NCBI GenBank assembly: GCA_032158295.1
Contig: CM063256.1
Span: 17,690,284-17,754,283, forward strand
Length of the DNA stretch: 64,000 bases
Reading direction: 5' to 3'
DNA from: Pycnopodia helianthoides
Taxonomy: Eukaryota; Echinodermata; Asteroidea; Forcipulatida; Asteriidae
Both the position numbers and the translations under genes were made by a program. Shown in pieces: positions 11,401 through 21,789 of this stretch. The notes under the pieces were generated by a model that did no database searches, had not been told where the DNA came from, and saw only the letters and a program-made list of their open reading frames with translations. Position 1 is the first letter of the stretch, and each line of letters opens with the position of its first letter.

Positions 11401-12255
11401 ATGCAGACTGCTTACGCCAAGTATCATGAGCCATCTTTTATACCAGGATACAAAGATTTTGTATTTCTTGGTCAAGGGGCATTCGGCATGGTATATAAGG
11501 GGACAGATGTCGCCTCTGGAGAACATCATGCTCTTAAGGTTATAGGTGTGGCTGGATCTGCCATGAATGAAATACAGGCACTGGCTAGTCTCCAACATCC
11601 AAACATTGTTAAATACATAGGGAGCATACCACTACCAAACAATGGCATCTGCATTGCCATGGAGTATTGCAGTGGAGGTACTTTGGATTACTATTTAAAT
11701 GCTAATGGTCAGCCAGATCCAATTCTCGATCGCCGCTATATGAAAGAAATCGCCTCTGCCGTCGCCTTTCTACATAGTCATGGCATAGTGCACCGCGACT
11801 TGAAGCCATCGAACATTTTACGTTCCGCCAATCATGCCTATGGAGTGTTGAAAGTTGCCGATTTTGGCTTGGCCAAAATAGTAACAGACTTAACGTGTGG
11901 TGGAAACATGCTTCAGTATTACATGGGAACGAAATGCGGCACTCCCTATTTCGTGGCACCTGAAGTGTATTCGGGCCACTACACCGCCAAATCAGATATT
12001 TTTTCAATGGGTAAAATTTTTTCATGTATTTTGAAACGAACATCGGATGCAACCAAACTTTTACGACCTGATTTGCTGCATCAAATCAGCCCAGAAACTC
12101 GCACTTTGGTAGAAAAAATGCATGAAAATTCTCCTGACTGTCGCCCGACAGCTGCTGAGGTAAACACTGAGCTTTGTGAATGTAGAGTCGAGCGATTAAC
12201 ACCTACACTTATGGTCATGCTTGTATCTGGAGTTGAAGGCTGGAATCAATGGTAA
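11401..12255 (+). CDS. protein kinase 2 (Ser/Thr-type)
   Basis: 284-residue paralogue of kinase-1 with complete motifs: GQGAFGMV at 24-31, Lys46, candidate Glu57, HRDLKPSN at 131-138 (Asp133), DFG at 154-156, APE and SDIFSMG. The kinase domain ends near residue 255. The tail has a hydrophobic stretch (LTPTLMVMLVSGVEG). The last codons overlap a good 5' splice site (AATG|GTAAGT at 12251/12252), and the in-frame TAA is part of that donor. So the true gene may continue into a downstream exon and this stop may be used only in unspliced RNA. Predicted active. Substrate and pathway are unknown. Confidence 0.85.
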   Translation: MQTAYAKYHEPSFIPGYKDFVFLGQGAFGMVYKGTDVASGEHHALKVIGVAGSAMNEIQALASLQHPNIVKYIGSIPLPNNGICIAMEYCSGGTLDYYLNANGQPDPILDRRYMKEIASAVAFLHSHGIVHRDLKPSNILRSANHAYGVLKVADFGLAKIVTDLTCGGNMLQYYMGTKCGTPYFVAPEVYSGHYTAKSDIFSMGKIFSCILKRTSDATKLLRPDLLHQISPETRTLVEKMHENSPDCRPTAAEVNTELCECRVERLTPTLMVMLVSGVEGWNQW

Positions 12256-12320
12256 GTAACTATTGTATACACTATAGGGTTAAAATACGAGAAAATGATG
12301 GATACTTGCAACCCTTACAC

Positions 12321-12960
12321 CGCTAGTTGAACGTTTTTTTTCTCAGTTTGTTAGGAATCCATCTGTGTGACAATATGGGTTAAACTATCTGCTACATTAT
12401 TACTAAAAAACATAAATATTAACAAACATCACATAGACAATATTGCTCTACCAATTTCCAGTAGCAGTACAACAAAACAATACAATCTTAACATATTTGC
12501 CAAATATAACTATGGCGTTGCATTAATTTTATCACGAATATGGAATGTTGAATATAAAGTGAACACGAGAAGTCAAAAACGATAGAATTTCCAAATAACG
12601 TAAAATAACGCGAGTTGTGTCCACTTAATGAGACTTTAGAGTGTAAACGGAGACCAGCAATAATTAGAGTTTAAGGAGGTCGTCGTATTTCCACACGTAA
12701 AATCCCTTAAAAAAATATATGTAATGATGACAACGGTGGACAGCTTGTTTAGGGTTGTCTGCTTCCTAAATAAGCTTCCAGTAGCAACCAATGCTAGATG
12801 TTCAAAATACTCGCAATTATATCTAAAAGTGTACTGTCACTTGAAAACAAATCATATATATTTTCTCAAAACTAAACTTGATATTTCTTTTCAACTATGT
12901 AGGTTGGCCCACTATCTTCACCAATAATAATGTTCAAAAGCGCATTACAAAATGATAATA
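12321..12960 (+). repeat. partial third copy of the kinase downstream flank
   Basis: The sequence after kinase-2 matches about 7655-8090 and 215-600, more diverged than units A and B are from each other. It shares for example 'AACAAACATCACAT' and 'GGCGTTGCATTAATTT'. This shows the flank was duplicated together with the kinase. No coding sequence seen. Confidence 0.75.
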
Positions 12961-12997
12961 TCATAAATGTCAGCACAAAAGAGTAAAACAACAAAGA

Positions 12998-13040
12998 GTA
13001 AAAAAAAAAAAAAAAAACGTTCATTAAACAAATCAGCCTT

Positions 13041-13076
<36 letters not shown>
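12998..13076. repeat. poly-A tracts
   Basis: Two uninterrupted A runs (about 18 and 33 bases) separated by a short spacer, at the edge of the LINE relic that follows. Confidence 0.9.
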
Positions 13077-13080
<4 letters not shown>

Positions 13081-13318
13081 TTAGCTTATTCTTAAAAATA
13101 GAAAGAGTCTGTATCGATTTAAAATGAGAGGGTAATCCAGATGTGTCGGCACAGCTTCAACAAATGACTTGTCCCCAGTGGATTTTTGCATTTCACCTTT
13201 TGGGGTAATTTAAGAGTAACCTTTTATTGGAACGCAGAAAATAGTTAGAATCTTTAACATGCAACATATCAATTATGTTGAATTGAATACGCTAGTAAAT
13301 AGGCAGCCAGTGTAACTG
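13077..13318 (-). pseudogene. LINE reverse-transcriptase C-terminal relic (CR1/L2-like)
   Basis: Reading leftwards on the minus strand gives LHWLPIY then, after frameshifts, TGDKSFVEAVPTHLDYPL. This resembles the 'LHWLPv..RI' and 'tyGdrsFs.aaPklWNsLP' C-terminal motifs of CR1/Jockey-type LINEs, with the Trp-Asn replaced. The frame is broken several times, so it is a dead 5'-truncated copy. The assignment rests on motif memory only. Confidence 0.5.
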
Positions 13319-13470
13319 ATGAAGTACAATATAAGGGAGCAACATGGCTCCATCTTGGTGTACCACATAAGCCTAGCAGCGTCAAATGGAATTTTTTTCT
13401 GTTGTAAACTAGCTCTAACGACTCTGACTTATTTCTGGAAGAAGAGTTTCAAACTACAACTCAGAAAACG

Positions 13471-13862
13471 TTTAATGGAACATTACAGAATTGGTTTTTG
13501 CTAACAAACAGTTGCTGGCAGTGTAAGCACTTTATGTAATCCACCATATACATAAACTGACAAACCTGTAGAAGTTTGAGATCGATCGGCCATCTGGGTC
13601 ACGAGAAAATAGTGAAAAACCGATTACACATTTGCATGAAATCATATAGATTCAACAAATGAATAAAACGCTCAATGAGCGATAAACTCCAATCGGAAAA
13701 TTAGTTTATTCATTTCTCACCAAATATGGCATTTAAGACGAAAATATTTCAAGGGATGTTTTCTACTATCATCATCATTAGACCATGTAAGTTTTTTGTA
13801 AATCTGTGATCAAAAAATATATTTTACAAGTTTTTTTCTTACCAATTCTGTAATGTTCCTTT
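13471..13862 (-). mobile_element. TTAA MITE family 1, copy b (inverted)
   Basis: Reverse orientation copy: starts GGAACATTACAGAATTGG and ends ACCAATTCTGTAATGTTCC. 13863-14170 beyond it shows no gene. Confidence 0.85.
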
Positions 13863-14169
13863 GATGATGTCAATTTCAGCGGCACGAGAATAACTTTATT
13901 TACAACAATGGTTTCAAATCTGTCTGAGCACTTTAGTTGTATTAAGAGCCTGAACAGGTTTAAACTTGTATCCCATAATTCTGTTTGAGTAAATAAAATA
14001 TAAATGTTTGTCCCCGGTATATTTTCTCAGTGACAGTTCAACAAAAATCCAGGGAGGGCAAGTTATTTCTTGAACTGTACCAAACATCTTTGCAACTACT
14101 CATCTATAGACTGATGGCCAATTTAAATCTTGACCAAGATGAAGAATATTTTTTCATCCTACCAGCCTT

Positions 14170-15234
14170 AGAAGAAACCATTTTTTCCAAAATAAGATTT
14201 ATGTAACTACATATGAATTCATTCATTATTTATTTGTTTATTTATCTATTTATTTATTTTTTATTTGTTTATTTAAGATTTTTCATTTTTTTATTTAACT
14301 ATGTATTTGTGTATTTATTCACTTTTAAATTTATACTTATTTATTTTTTATTTTGTTTTATTATAATTTTAATATTAACCGACTTACATACATGGATAAT
14401 ACAATGCCCATGAAAAACCTATCCCAAGTCAGCTCAAAAACCATGTAAGCCAATTTCAATACAAAACCTGTCTGGAAAATCTCACATGTAAGGTGTATAC
14501 ACACATCATAATCAGTACAATCATTAAGCCAATCTCAAATACCCAAATTGATACAATAATACACTCTATACCGTTGTATAATACATTCAGGTAAACCACA
14601 GTGTTGAACATACAATAATACACTAACACTAACAGGCAGGCAAAACAATTTAGTTCCATTCAAGGCTAAGAAAGATTACGATGGAGATTAACATACAAGT
14701 ACAACTGGCTGACAGTACACCTGAATAGTTTGGAAAGCAAAAAGCAATTATATTATCAATTCAATCGCTAACAAATTAAGTGTATCTCCAGGGTAGACAG
14801 CAAGCTTATCCTGTACTGTGACAATAAAAACCCAACCAACTCAACCAACTTCACACTCTCTCCCTTTACCAAGCTAGGAAACAAATAAGTACAATTCTAT
14901 ATTCACAAATAACATCTACACTTGAAAGATCAACACCCGTCTCTGAACAAAACAATTATGAGTAGGGAATTTAATACAATACAAGCATTTCCTGAAAAAT
15001 GTTCCTATAAATTGAAGACAGTAAAAATTGTGAAATTGTTAAACACATACATTTCAAACCAAAAGGTTATAACAATTATGCCATGAATTGGAAACCTGGA
15101 AAATTGGAAACCCACAATCCCGTCAATACACGTTCTTAGTAAATACATTTACAAATGCAACCAGAAATCGTATTTCCCACATGCATATTATAGTGAACAG
15201 ATACATACACATTATCACAACTATCTCCATGGTA
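14170..15234 (-). repeat. long interspersed repeat, left part
   Basis: In reverse complement this matches 27190-28080. Shared landmarks are TTTTTGAGCTGACTT, CTGTCAGCCAG, TAATCTTTCT and TTCAGGAAATGCTTG. The repeat resumes after an inserted MITE at 15763. No reading frame was recognised. The beginning (14210-14370) is T-rich simple sequence. Confidence 0.75.
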
Positions 15235-15760
15235 GTAGGAGACCAGCCTGTAGGTCCCGTGACCAAATTCAGGGAACAAAGGTTTGAAAGTGTTGTTGTG
15301 TTCCCTGATGAATACCAAACAATTTTGACTTGGGCTACCCCCTTAAAAATGTCAGGCATTTCCGGGAGGGGTCAAGAAAGGTCATACAGGGTGAAAATTC
15401 AATCGTGTCGATTTGCATATCAAATTACTCGTCTAGTCATGAGGATTCCAAAAATGTATAGTTTGTTATACCTCCGACCTTAAATGAGGGCGCTATGGTC
15501 AAAAATGTTGAAAGGTCAACGCACTTTTGACTGGCAGTCAAATTCACCAACATCCGATTCTAATCATTTTAGTGTCTAAATATATGTTTTCTGACATGGA
15601 AAATTCAAATAAGCAACTTTTAAAAGTAAAATGGGATAACACACGCTATACACATCATTGCATATGATGTGCATAGCGTGTGTTATCCCATTTTGAAATT
15701 TCAAGGTTATGGCAACCACTTTTACTTACTACTCACGGGACCTACAGGCTGGTCTCCTAC
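15235..15760. mobile_element. 526-bp MITE inserted in the interspersed repeat
   Basis: Terminal inverted repeats GTAGGAGACCAGCCTGTAGG and its complement, flanked by TA (15233-15234 and 15761-15762). The sister repeat at 26940-28080 is continuous across this point, which confirms an insertion. It contains a strong internal hairpin at 15628-15694. No transposase. Confidence 0.85.
15628..15694. repeat. 30-bp-arm hairpin inside the MITE
   Basis: Arms begin AAAATGGGATAACACACGCT and end with its complement. One or two mismatches, with a loop of about seven bases (TTGCATA). Confidence 0.85.
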
Positions 15761-17350
15761 TATGAACCAAACTTTGACAAGTCAGGATAAATATTTGATT
15801 ACAAAAGCAACTGCACAACCATGAAATTATAGAGATCCAAGAGTCAATACACATACATGCACATATGTAAATAAAAATGTCCAATGGCATGTGCATGGAA
15901 AACACAAAAGGAAACTTGAACTTTATACAATGAAAAGGAATGCATAACTGATGGTGCGGAAAACCCTCTAGACTCTTTTGTGAAGAGCTGACACCATTAC
16001 CGGTATCAGAGGCAGCTCGAGCTGATACCGGTAATGTGCAGGATTCCTCTGTTAAAGTGTTACAGTCAACTGCAAAATATGTTGGGCAGACTAGATGAAC
16101 TAGATGAGCATTTGGCAACAGACCCCAGGTGAAAACACCGAGGGCGTACCAATGGTCACTGCTACTGCCAATACAGGTACATGTAAACAAATTGTACAAA
16201 GACGACTTTCCTACTTTTTCTCTGGCTTTGCCATCTGGCAACCCGAACGAGTGGTTAAAACACCGAAGCCCCCAGGAACTGCATGGTGGCTACCACTTAA
16301 GGCACTCACAGAAGGAAAAACAAAAACACCTCTTGCCACCTCGTGCAACCTCTACAATATGACAAACAGCAGCTCCAACTAAAACTTGCAAAAGCTAGTG
16401 GCTCAGGTATTATCTACCACCTCAACTGAATGCGAAAAAGTCTTAGGGTCCAGTGACTGCAACTTGATAATTAACTATATCTTCACCGGGCTTTCCTAAA
16501 AGCTTCAAAATGGCAGTGAATCTGTTATTAAGTATAGCTTCAAGGCTATCCATTGCACGTTTACATACAACAAAACTAACATCTTCATCTTCTTCACATA
16601 CAAAATCTGTGAAAGCACTGACTTTAGTTTGAGCTAACACGCTATTTGACTTCAAAATAACCGACTGGCAAAGACAAGGATGAAATAAAAACTAGCAATT
16701 TACACTCTTAAAATATGAGGCCGAAATCATTCACCTACAAAACCAGTTTGCACACACTCAGACAATATAAATACAAGTCAAAAATTGTCTAACCACAGTA
16801 AGCTAAAATCTTAAAGTTGCCATAATAATTATGCGTGCAACGTTGAAACTGTTTGACTCTAACCACTTGATCCAAAACACAGGACTACAACTGGTTCTAA
16901 AATAATATGTATGAGCATCCTCAAAATAAAATAAAAGGAATTCGCCAAAGGATGTCTAAATTATAATTGTTCTCTTCAGCATCTGATTTAACACACGAAA
17001 GTAGCTATTCACATGATACTACTAGCACATCACATCACCAATTTAATACAATACAAATCACTAGATCACATTCTAATCGGTGAATGTCATAGGTCAAAAC
17101 GTGGTTGCCTGCGAAAGAACCTGAGCTAATCGAACAAATTACCACGCAGACAAAACAAATTAATAAAGCAACAATGCGATTCACAGAAGAAAAAACCTCC
17201 TTTCAATGTAAAACAAAATTATAAATATAGTAAAAAATTACCAAATATCATTATTAAAATTAAATAGTCAATAGTCAAAAGAGAAAGATATGTAAAAAAC
17301 TTTCATTTGTCTTAAAACACAGTTTTAAACTCTCAGAGATGCTCCAGCAA
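15761..17350 (-). repeat. long interspersed repeat, right part
   Basis: 15763-15900 continues the match (inverted) to 26940-27110. Beyond that I could not follow the homology. A perfect short palindrome around GAGCTC is at 15996-16035 (arms ATTACCGGTATCAG). A 70-residue minus-strand open frame at 16443-16655 is unassigned. The rest is AT-rich with no gene recognised. Confidence 0.5.
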
Positions 17351-17619
17351 AACTGCCGATCAAAAGATCGTTAATCTTTAATTACAATTCATAAACACCT
17401 GGGACTGTTTGGTCGAAAGGAGATCACGCGGCCATTGTTTAAACGTGCGTGCGATATAAACACGGTCACAGTCGGGTAAACATGACCTGACGATATATCG
17501 TCTGCATGCAGCGTGTGCATAATGTTTGTACATCATGTAATGTTGTTTTATCAACTATGTAATAATGTCCATGTATGTACCTGTGAATTTTACTGCGAAT
17601 CTCCGCGTGAAATGAATGC

Positions 17620-17717
17620 AAGGTCAAAGGTACATCTGGCAACATCCGGTCAGGCAGGTATCTGGCGTTATTCACGAGCCTCGAAGTGTGACGTCAGATG
17701 TTCAGGCTAGAGTTGAC
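17620..17717. repeat. dispersed repeat, copy 1
   Basis: Matches 38911-39018 (shared TTCACGAGCCTCGAAGTGTG, then ACGTCAGATGTTC). It contains a TGACGTCA-like core. The function is unknown. The adjoining 17720-18120 is open in three frames and I could not assign it. Confidence 0.7.
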
Positions 17718-17730
17718 AGGTCCCCTGCCT

Positions 17731-18120
17731 TTATGTGTGTCGGAGGACTGATACATTGTTATGAAAGAACATGGAAAGTGGGTCTCCAAAGAACCATATT
17801 TTGAAGTCTTCCTTCATAATGGACAAAATCATGCTCGGAGCATTTAACCCTCGGGGAAGCAACGTGGTGAAGGGTACTGTGCCTCTGGGTTCTTTCGACA
17901 TCTCTGTTGTTGTGGCGGCAATGGAGGGGCACTGTGATGCTCCTGCTGGCATGACCGCTGAAATTGGGGTTGAATCTGAACCTTGACCTTTGTTGTGAGA
18001 AGCCATCATTGGCTGCAGTGTAGGGGCACTGTCTAGACCAGTGTCCAGGCAAATGCAGTTAAGGCCTGACATGCATGAAAGTAAAATGGAAAGAAAATAC
18101 GCAACGAGAGAGCAATACAT
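17731..18120 (-). CDS. unassigned open frame, possible small secreted protein
   Basis: 129 codons on the minus strand. The first about 20 residues (MYCSLVAYFLSILLSCMSG) are hydrophobic and could be a signal peptide. The remainder is rich in Ser, Thr, Pro and Met with no motif I recognise. Overlapping frames on both strands are also open, so this may be chance from base composition. No splice evidence or duplicate supports it. Low confidence. Confidence 0.15.
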   Translation of the reverse strand: MYCSLVAYFLSILLSCMSGLNCICLDTGLDSAPTLQPMMASHNKGQGSDSTPISAVMPAGASQCPSIAATTTEMSKEPRGTVPFTTLLPRGLNAPSMILSIMKEDFKIWFFGDPLSMFFHNNVSVLRHT

Positions 18121-18511
18121 GTCATTATTAGCGCATGACGTACCTAAAAAGAAATTTAAACGCAGATTGCCAACAAAGTGTACATCACAAAAAATAATAC
18201 GTATGGTTTACCTTTTCACGTATAATAATTTTAAAAAAACACTTAAATATGTTATTTAAATTCTTCGGAGGATGTTAAAACGCTCGTCAATTTAATAACA
18301 ACGTTTCCACAATAGTTTACGGGATAGAATGTAGCACGCCCGTCACGGAACCCCAACTCAATGTCAAAGCAAAAAGTTGGTTTTATTTGCAAATTAAAGT
18401 GCTGAAAGGTGCAATCTGCGTTAAAATTTCTTAAAATGTTGGATTTCTTCCTTATCCTTTTCAAAAGTTGTTCATAAACAAAAATACCTACAGTGTGTTT
18501 GAGAAAGCTCT

Positions 18512-18650
18512 TAGGGCGTTTTGTATCCGAATTGGCGGCTACGTCAACGGCCACAACTGTTGCTAAGGGTGATGCCAGGGAAGCCCTAGACTTCAACGCA
18601 TGACGAAGCGGCGATAAAGCCGTAGCCGTAGCCGTAGCCGCAATCCCTGT
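18512..18650. mobile_element. GGCTACG-type MITE, copy 1
   Basis: Inverted ends made of short tandem GGCTAC/GTAGCC repeats around about 60 bp that includes ACTTCAACGCATGA. Same family as 29761-29906 and 37626-37759. The 34130-34705 tandem array contains a related end sequence. Confidence 0.75.
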
Positions 18651-18734
18651 CTTACTTTATTTGACTTGTCAGTGATTTATAGCGTTTTCCTAAGTGCCAT
18701 TCGTCGGTATGTAACTTTTTTTTATTTTGCTTTA

Positions 18735-18945
18735 CCCTCACACAGGTGAACATAATACATGTTGACGTGCGAGATACTTGGCATCGTGCCTGCTCCAAAC
18801 AATGGCTCCAGGGATAACTAGAAAGATATATTGGCATCAGAACACCCTCCTACGACTCACTCGTCACGCCCCCATACAGACCCGCCCATAGTGGTGCCAC
18901 AGGGATGGATATGCGTGCTTTGCCTTCTGTGTTTGGTGTTGTCCA
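18735..18945 (+). pseudogene. relic of an ENPP last exon
   Basis: On the + strand, after an acceptor-like ACACAG, the sequence is a close copy of the final exon of the ENPP gene at 29425-29667. It shares CCTGCTCCAAACAATGGCTC and GGATAACTA, and the same flanking MITE (18512-18650) lies beside it. The frame is shifted early. The conserved GATAACTACAAA has become GATAACTAGAAA, an in-frame stop. So a piece of intron plus terminal exon was copied here in inverted orientation and decayed. Confidence 0.85.
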
Positions 18946-19840
18946 AATCAAGGTGAATGTTGGTCAGCGTTGAAAGTGCTACTTGTGGTTGGGTAACACC
19001 ATGAATTTTGAAAATCTCTCTCTAAACTGTCAACTTTAAACATGTCACAAGGGCAACAAAAGTTAACTGACTGTAGAATGTACCAGGAGAGTGCCTGTAT
19101 TACAAACATGATGGGTGCTATCACCATGACCTCTGCTTTAAGAGAAGGGCGTCACACACACACAAAATCTAATGACATATCGTATGCCTCTGGCGACTCA
19201 CGCAGACAATCTCATTGAGTATGTAAGTTAGGTAAAAATGAAACTCACCTTCGAAAACATCTATAGCTGAGGTAAGCCCAAATCTTACATAAAAATAATA
19301 AGTCCGCCATGATGCCAATAGATTGATATGCATGTTCACGCACAAGCATGACCTCAATGTTACCAATTATTGGTAAAAGAAACGCACGTGGTCTTCCTTT
19401 TTCCCCATCAACTGAGATTTTCGATAGCAGAGTGTACCCAACGATGAGGCAATCACAATAAATTTGCCCTAAATCTGTTATAGTTTACATTGCGTAACTA
19501 ACGCTCAACTTTAATGATTGTCAGATAACTTAAACCATTTTTGCTCGCCCCAAAAGGAAAAGTATCCATAAATTGGGGGAAATATGAACCAACAAATGCG
19601 TTATTAATTTTACCTAACAAATAGTTGCCCAATATTTTTACAGTGAGCCTTTCTGCCCATCTCTCCAGATTTCTAGGCTCTGAATATTTGTTCCTTTTGA
19701 CAAAATTCGTGAATAAGGCTGGGATCAATATGGGTGACGATCAGTTAATTTTTACTCCATTTACTTTCTGTTCTGCTTTCAAGACTTACAAGCGCACTTA
19801 GAACAAACCCCTTAGTGATACAAGATGTAGTGAGTTTTTG
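18946..19840. other. no gene recognised
   Basis: AT-rich spacer. Only short open frames on both strands, none with a motif or splice support. Confidence 0.4.
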
Positions 19841-19864
19841 TTGATACCCTCAAAATTCAATCGG

Positions 19865-20030
19865 AGTTGAAGATGTGGAACGTTTTGGCCTTTACAGCTT
19901 ACGGTCGGGAGGAGCGACCCGCTAGCTTACTCAACAATATTCCCGAAGACTTGATAATGCAACACGGTCGTTGGAAGACCACTGTGGCAACAAAAAAAAC
20001 ATATTCAACATGTTACATGCTGTCATTAAT
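19865..20030 (+). pseudogene. tyrosine recombinase C-terminal relic (DIRS/Crypton-like)
   Basis: A + frame reads VEDVERFGLYSLRSGGATR, then a stop. A neighbouring frame continues with IPEDLIMQHGRWKTT followed by TKKTYS. This matches the 'GLHSLRsGGAT ... ip..li..HGRWks....Y' layout around the catalytic Arg, the second His/Trp box and Tyr of tyrosine recombinases. The usual His is Tyr here and a frameshift plus a stop break it. Only the C-terminal box region was found. Confidence 0.55.
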
Positions 20031-20336
20031 TGAATATACGACGTAGAAAGGTCGCAGGGCAGTGCTGTGCCAATATTTCACAATGTGACTATAGCTCCTG
20101 TCCGTATTTTTGTAAATTGACACGTACGCCCGAATTAGCCAAATGGGGCTTTATACAAGAATCAGTTACAATTTGTGCTATTACTTTGTGGAATATTATA
20201 TGTTCAGCAGTGCTATGATGTTCTCGGGTATAGACCTGAAGGACCGGAGGGCCAGGGCAGGGCAGTTGCCCCCCAGACAGCCACTGTTGCTGTTATTGTA
20301 TCCGATACATTGTTAATAATTAATATTCAGGTGATT

Positions 20337-20728
20337 TAAAGGAACATTACAGAATTGGTAAGAAACAAATTGTAAAATTTACTTTTTTGATCACAGATTT
20401 ACATAAAACTTACACGGTCTAATGATGATGATAGTAGAAAACATCTCCTTAAATATTTCTGTCTGAAATGCCATATTTGATGAAATCAATAAACTAATTT
20501 CCCGATTGGAGTTTATCGCTCAGTGAGCGCTTTATTCATTTGTTGAATCTATATGATTTCATGCAAATGTGTAATCGGTTTTTCACTATTTTATCGTGAC
20601 CCAGATGGCCGATCGATCTCAAACTTCGACAGGTTTGTCAGTTTATGTATATGGTGGATTAAATAAAGTGCTTACACTGCAAGCAACTGTTTTGTCAGCA
20701 AAAAGCAATTCTGTAATGTTTCTTTAAG
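20337..20728 (+). mobile_element. TTAA MITE family 1, copy c
   Basis: Full-length copy with TTAA at both edges and inverted ends AGGAACATTACAGAATTGG / AATTCTGTAATGTTTCT. The preceding 20041-20336 has no recognised content. Confidence 0.85.
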
Positions 20729-20957
20729 ATAACAAGTGTAACTGAGACTGTAAAGGAACAAACAGAAGAAGAGGAAGAAGTTGTTGTAAGTAACCGTCTT
20801 TATAAATTTAGCTTGCATCATAGTGCGTGCAAGCTTATATCCCATCCTGTCTGAATAAATTAATACATCAAATATCCTATGTACAAGAATAATCTTTGCT
20901 CTTGTATCAATGACTGTTTGACGTGCGTTGATCGCAGCGAAGATAGCATGAAATACC

Positions 20958-21035
20958 TAATGTGCAGTACATGTCCATGGACATGTACTGCATATTATCT
21001 GTCTGTGTACATGGACAGTCCATGCACACAGACAG
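20958..21035 (+). repeat. collapsed minisatellite relic
   Basis: Three or four degenerate 17-bp units, including an inverted pair around CATGTCCATGGACATG, at the position of the minisatellite in the other two units. Confidence 0.7.
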
Positions 21036-21279
21036 TGATAAAGAGAAACATGCCACCTTGGTAACGCACCAGACTAACCACAATAGGTCAATTAAGCCTA
21101 TGGTTCATCGAATCCTACTAATAATGAATTAATATGCAAATAGTCCGTTTGGGTTTCCGGGTGAAGGAACTTTGTGGAATGATGTTTCGGTTTTATTTTC
21201 TTTATAAAAAATATAGTTAGTGCCCCTATAAAATGTTTTATAAAATTCATGTCTATAATAAACTTATCCTACAAAAGGC

Positions 21280-21445
21280 AGTGTTTGTGCCGGTGTCGTG
21301 AAGGTTTTGTCCCCCGGTGTGTGTGTCCTCCATACGGTAAATAAACATGGGATGAAGGAAGTGGATTCAAAAGAAGGCACTATCAGACAGAATTTATAAA
21401 AACAATTTGCCATGGGTGGGACACAGTTCCAGGGACAGAATCTCC
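21280..21445. mobile_element. GTCCC-ended foldback repeat
   Basis: Imperfect inverted ends (GTGCCGGTGT.. TTGTCCCCC and ..GGGACAGAATCTCCTG) around a core with ATAAACATGGGATGAAGG. Related copies are at 33024-33180 and 56150-56285 (inverted). Partial cores are at 5420-5490 and 9900-9960. Confidence 0.55.
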
Positions 21446-21599
21446 TGCAAAAACATACAATAATTTCCACAATAAATCACATAGGACTACTCCATATTGT
21501 CTATAGGTCAATAATATAGATGCGTGCAGTTTGGCCGGGGTTTTCCCTTTCTATTACAACACCACGGGCGGGAAATACCAAGTTCCCGTATAAATAAAA

Positions 21600-21789
21600 A
21601 CAAGGTTGGATTGTTGCTACGTCATGTGATTAAACAGACCAATGAGAGTACATAACAAAACAAAAATTGGCATTATAATAGGTGGTAACCATGCGACGGT
21701 GTCAGAGTCGGCCATTATTATTGTCGACGGAAGAGAAGCCTGATATTAGATGATATTTTACTAAGCTTAAGGATTCGTTCAACATCGCC
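21600..21789 (+). promoter_or_regulatory. conserved region upstream of kinase-3
   Basis: Shares AACAGACCAATGAGAGT, GTGTCAGAGTCGGCCATT and CGCC-ATG with the other two kinase upstream regions. CCAAT is intact here. Promoter role inferred from conservation. Confidence 0.45.

Larger units (their letters stand above)
7435..12320 (+). repeat. segmental duplication unit B
   Basis: Second copy of the kinase unit, colinear with unit A but without its MITE and TA element. It has its own insertions near 10144-10285 (MITE) and 10640-10930 (Penelope-like end plus AT-rich tract). 7103-8870 and 9258-10143 contain no convincing gene. They are duplicated flank and spacer. Confidence 0.85.
20941..21789 (+). 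repeat. third copy of the kinase upstream region
   Basis: Begins with a collapsed piece of the 17-bp minisatellite (20958-21035), then 'CAGACAGTGATAAAGAGAAA', then the stretches matching 5230-5490 and 9740-9960, then the conserved sequence before the kinase start. It is much shorter than in units A and B. It places kinase-3 in the same duplication series. Confidence 0.75.
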
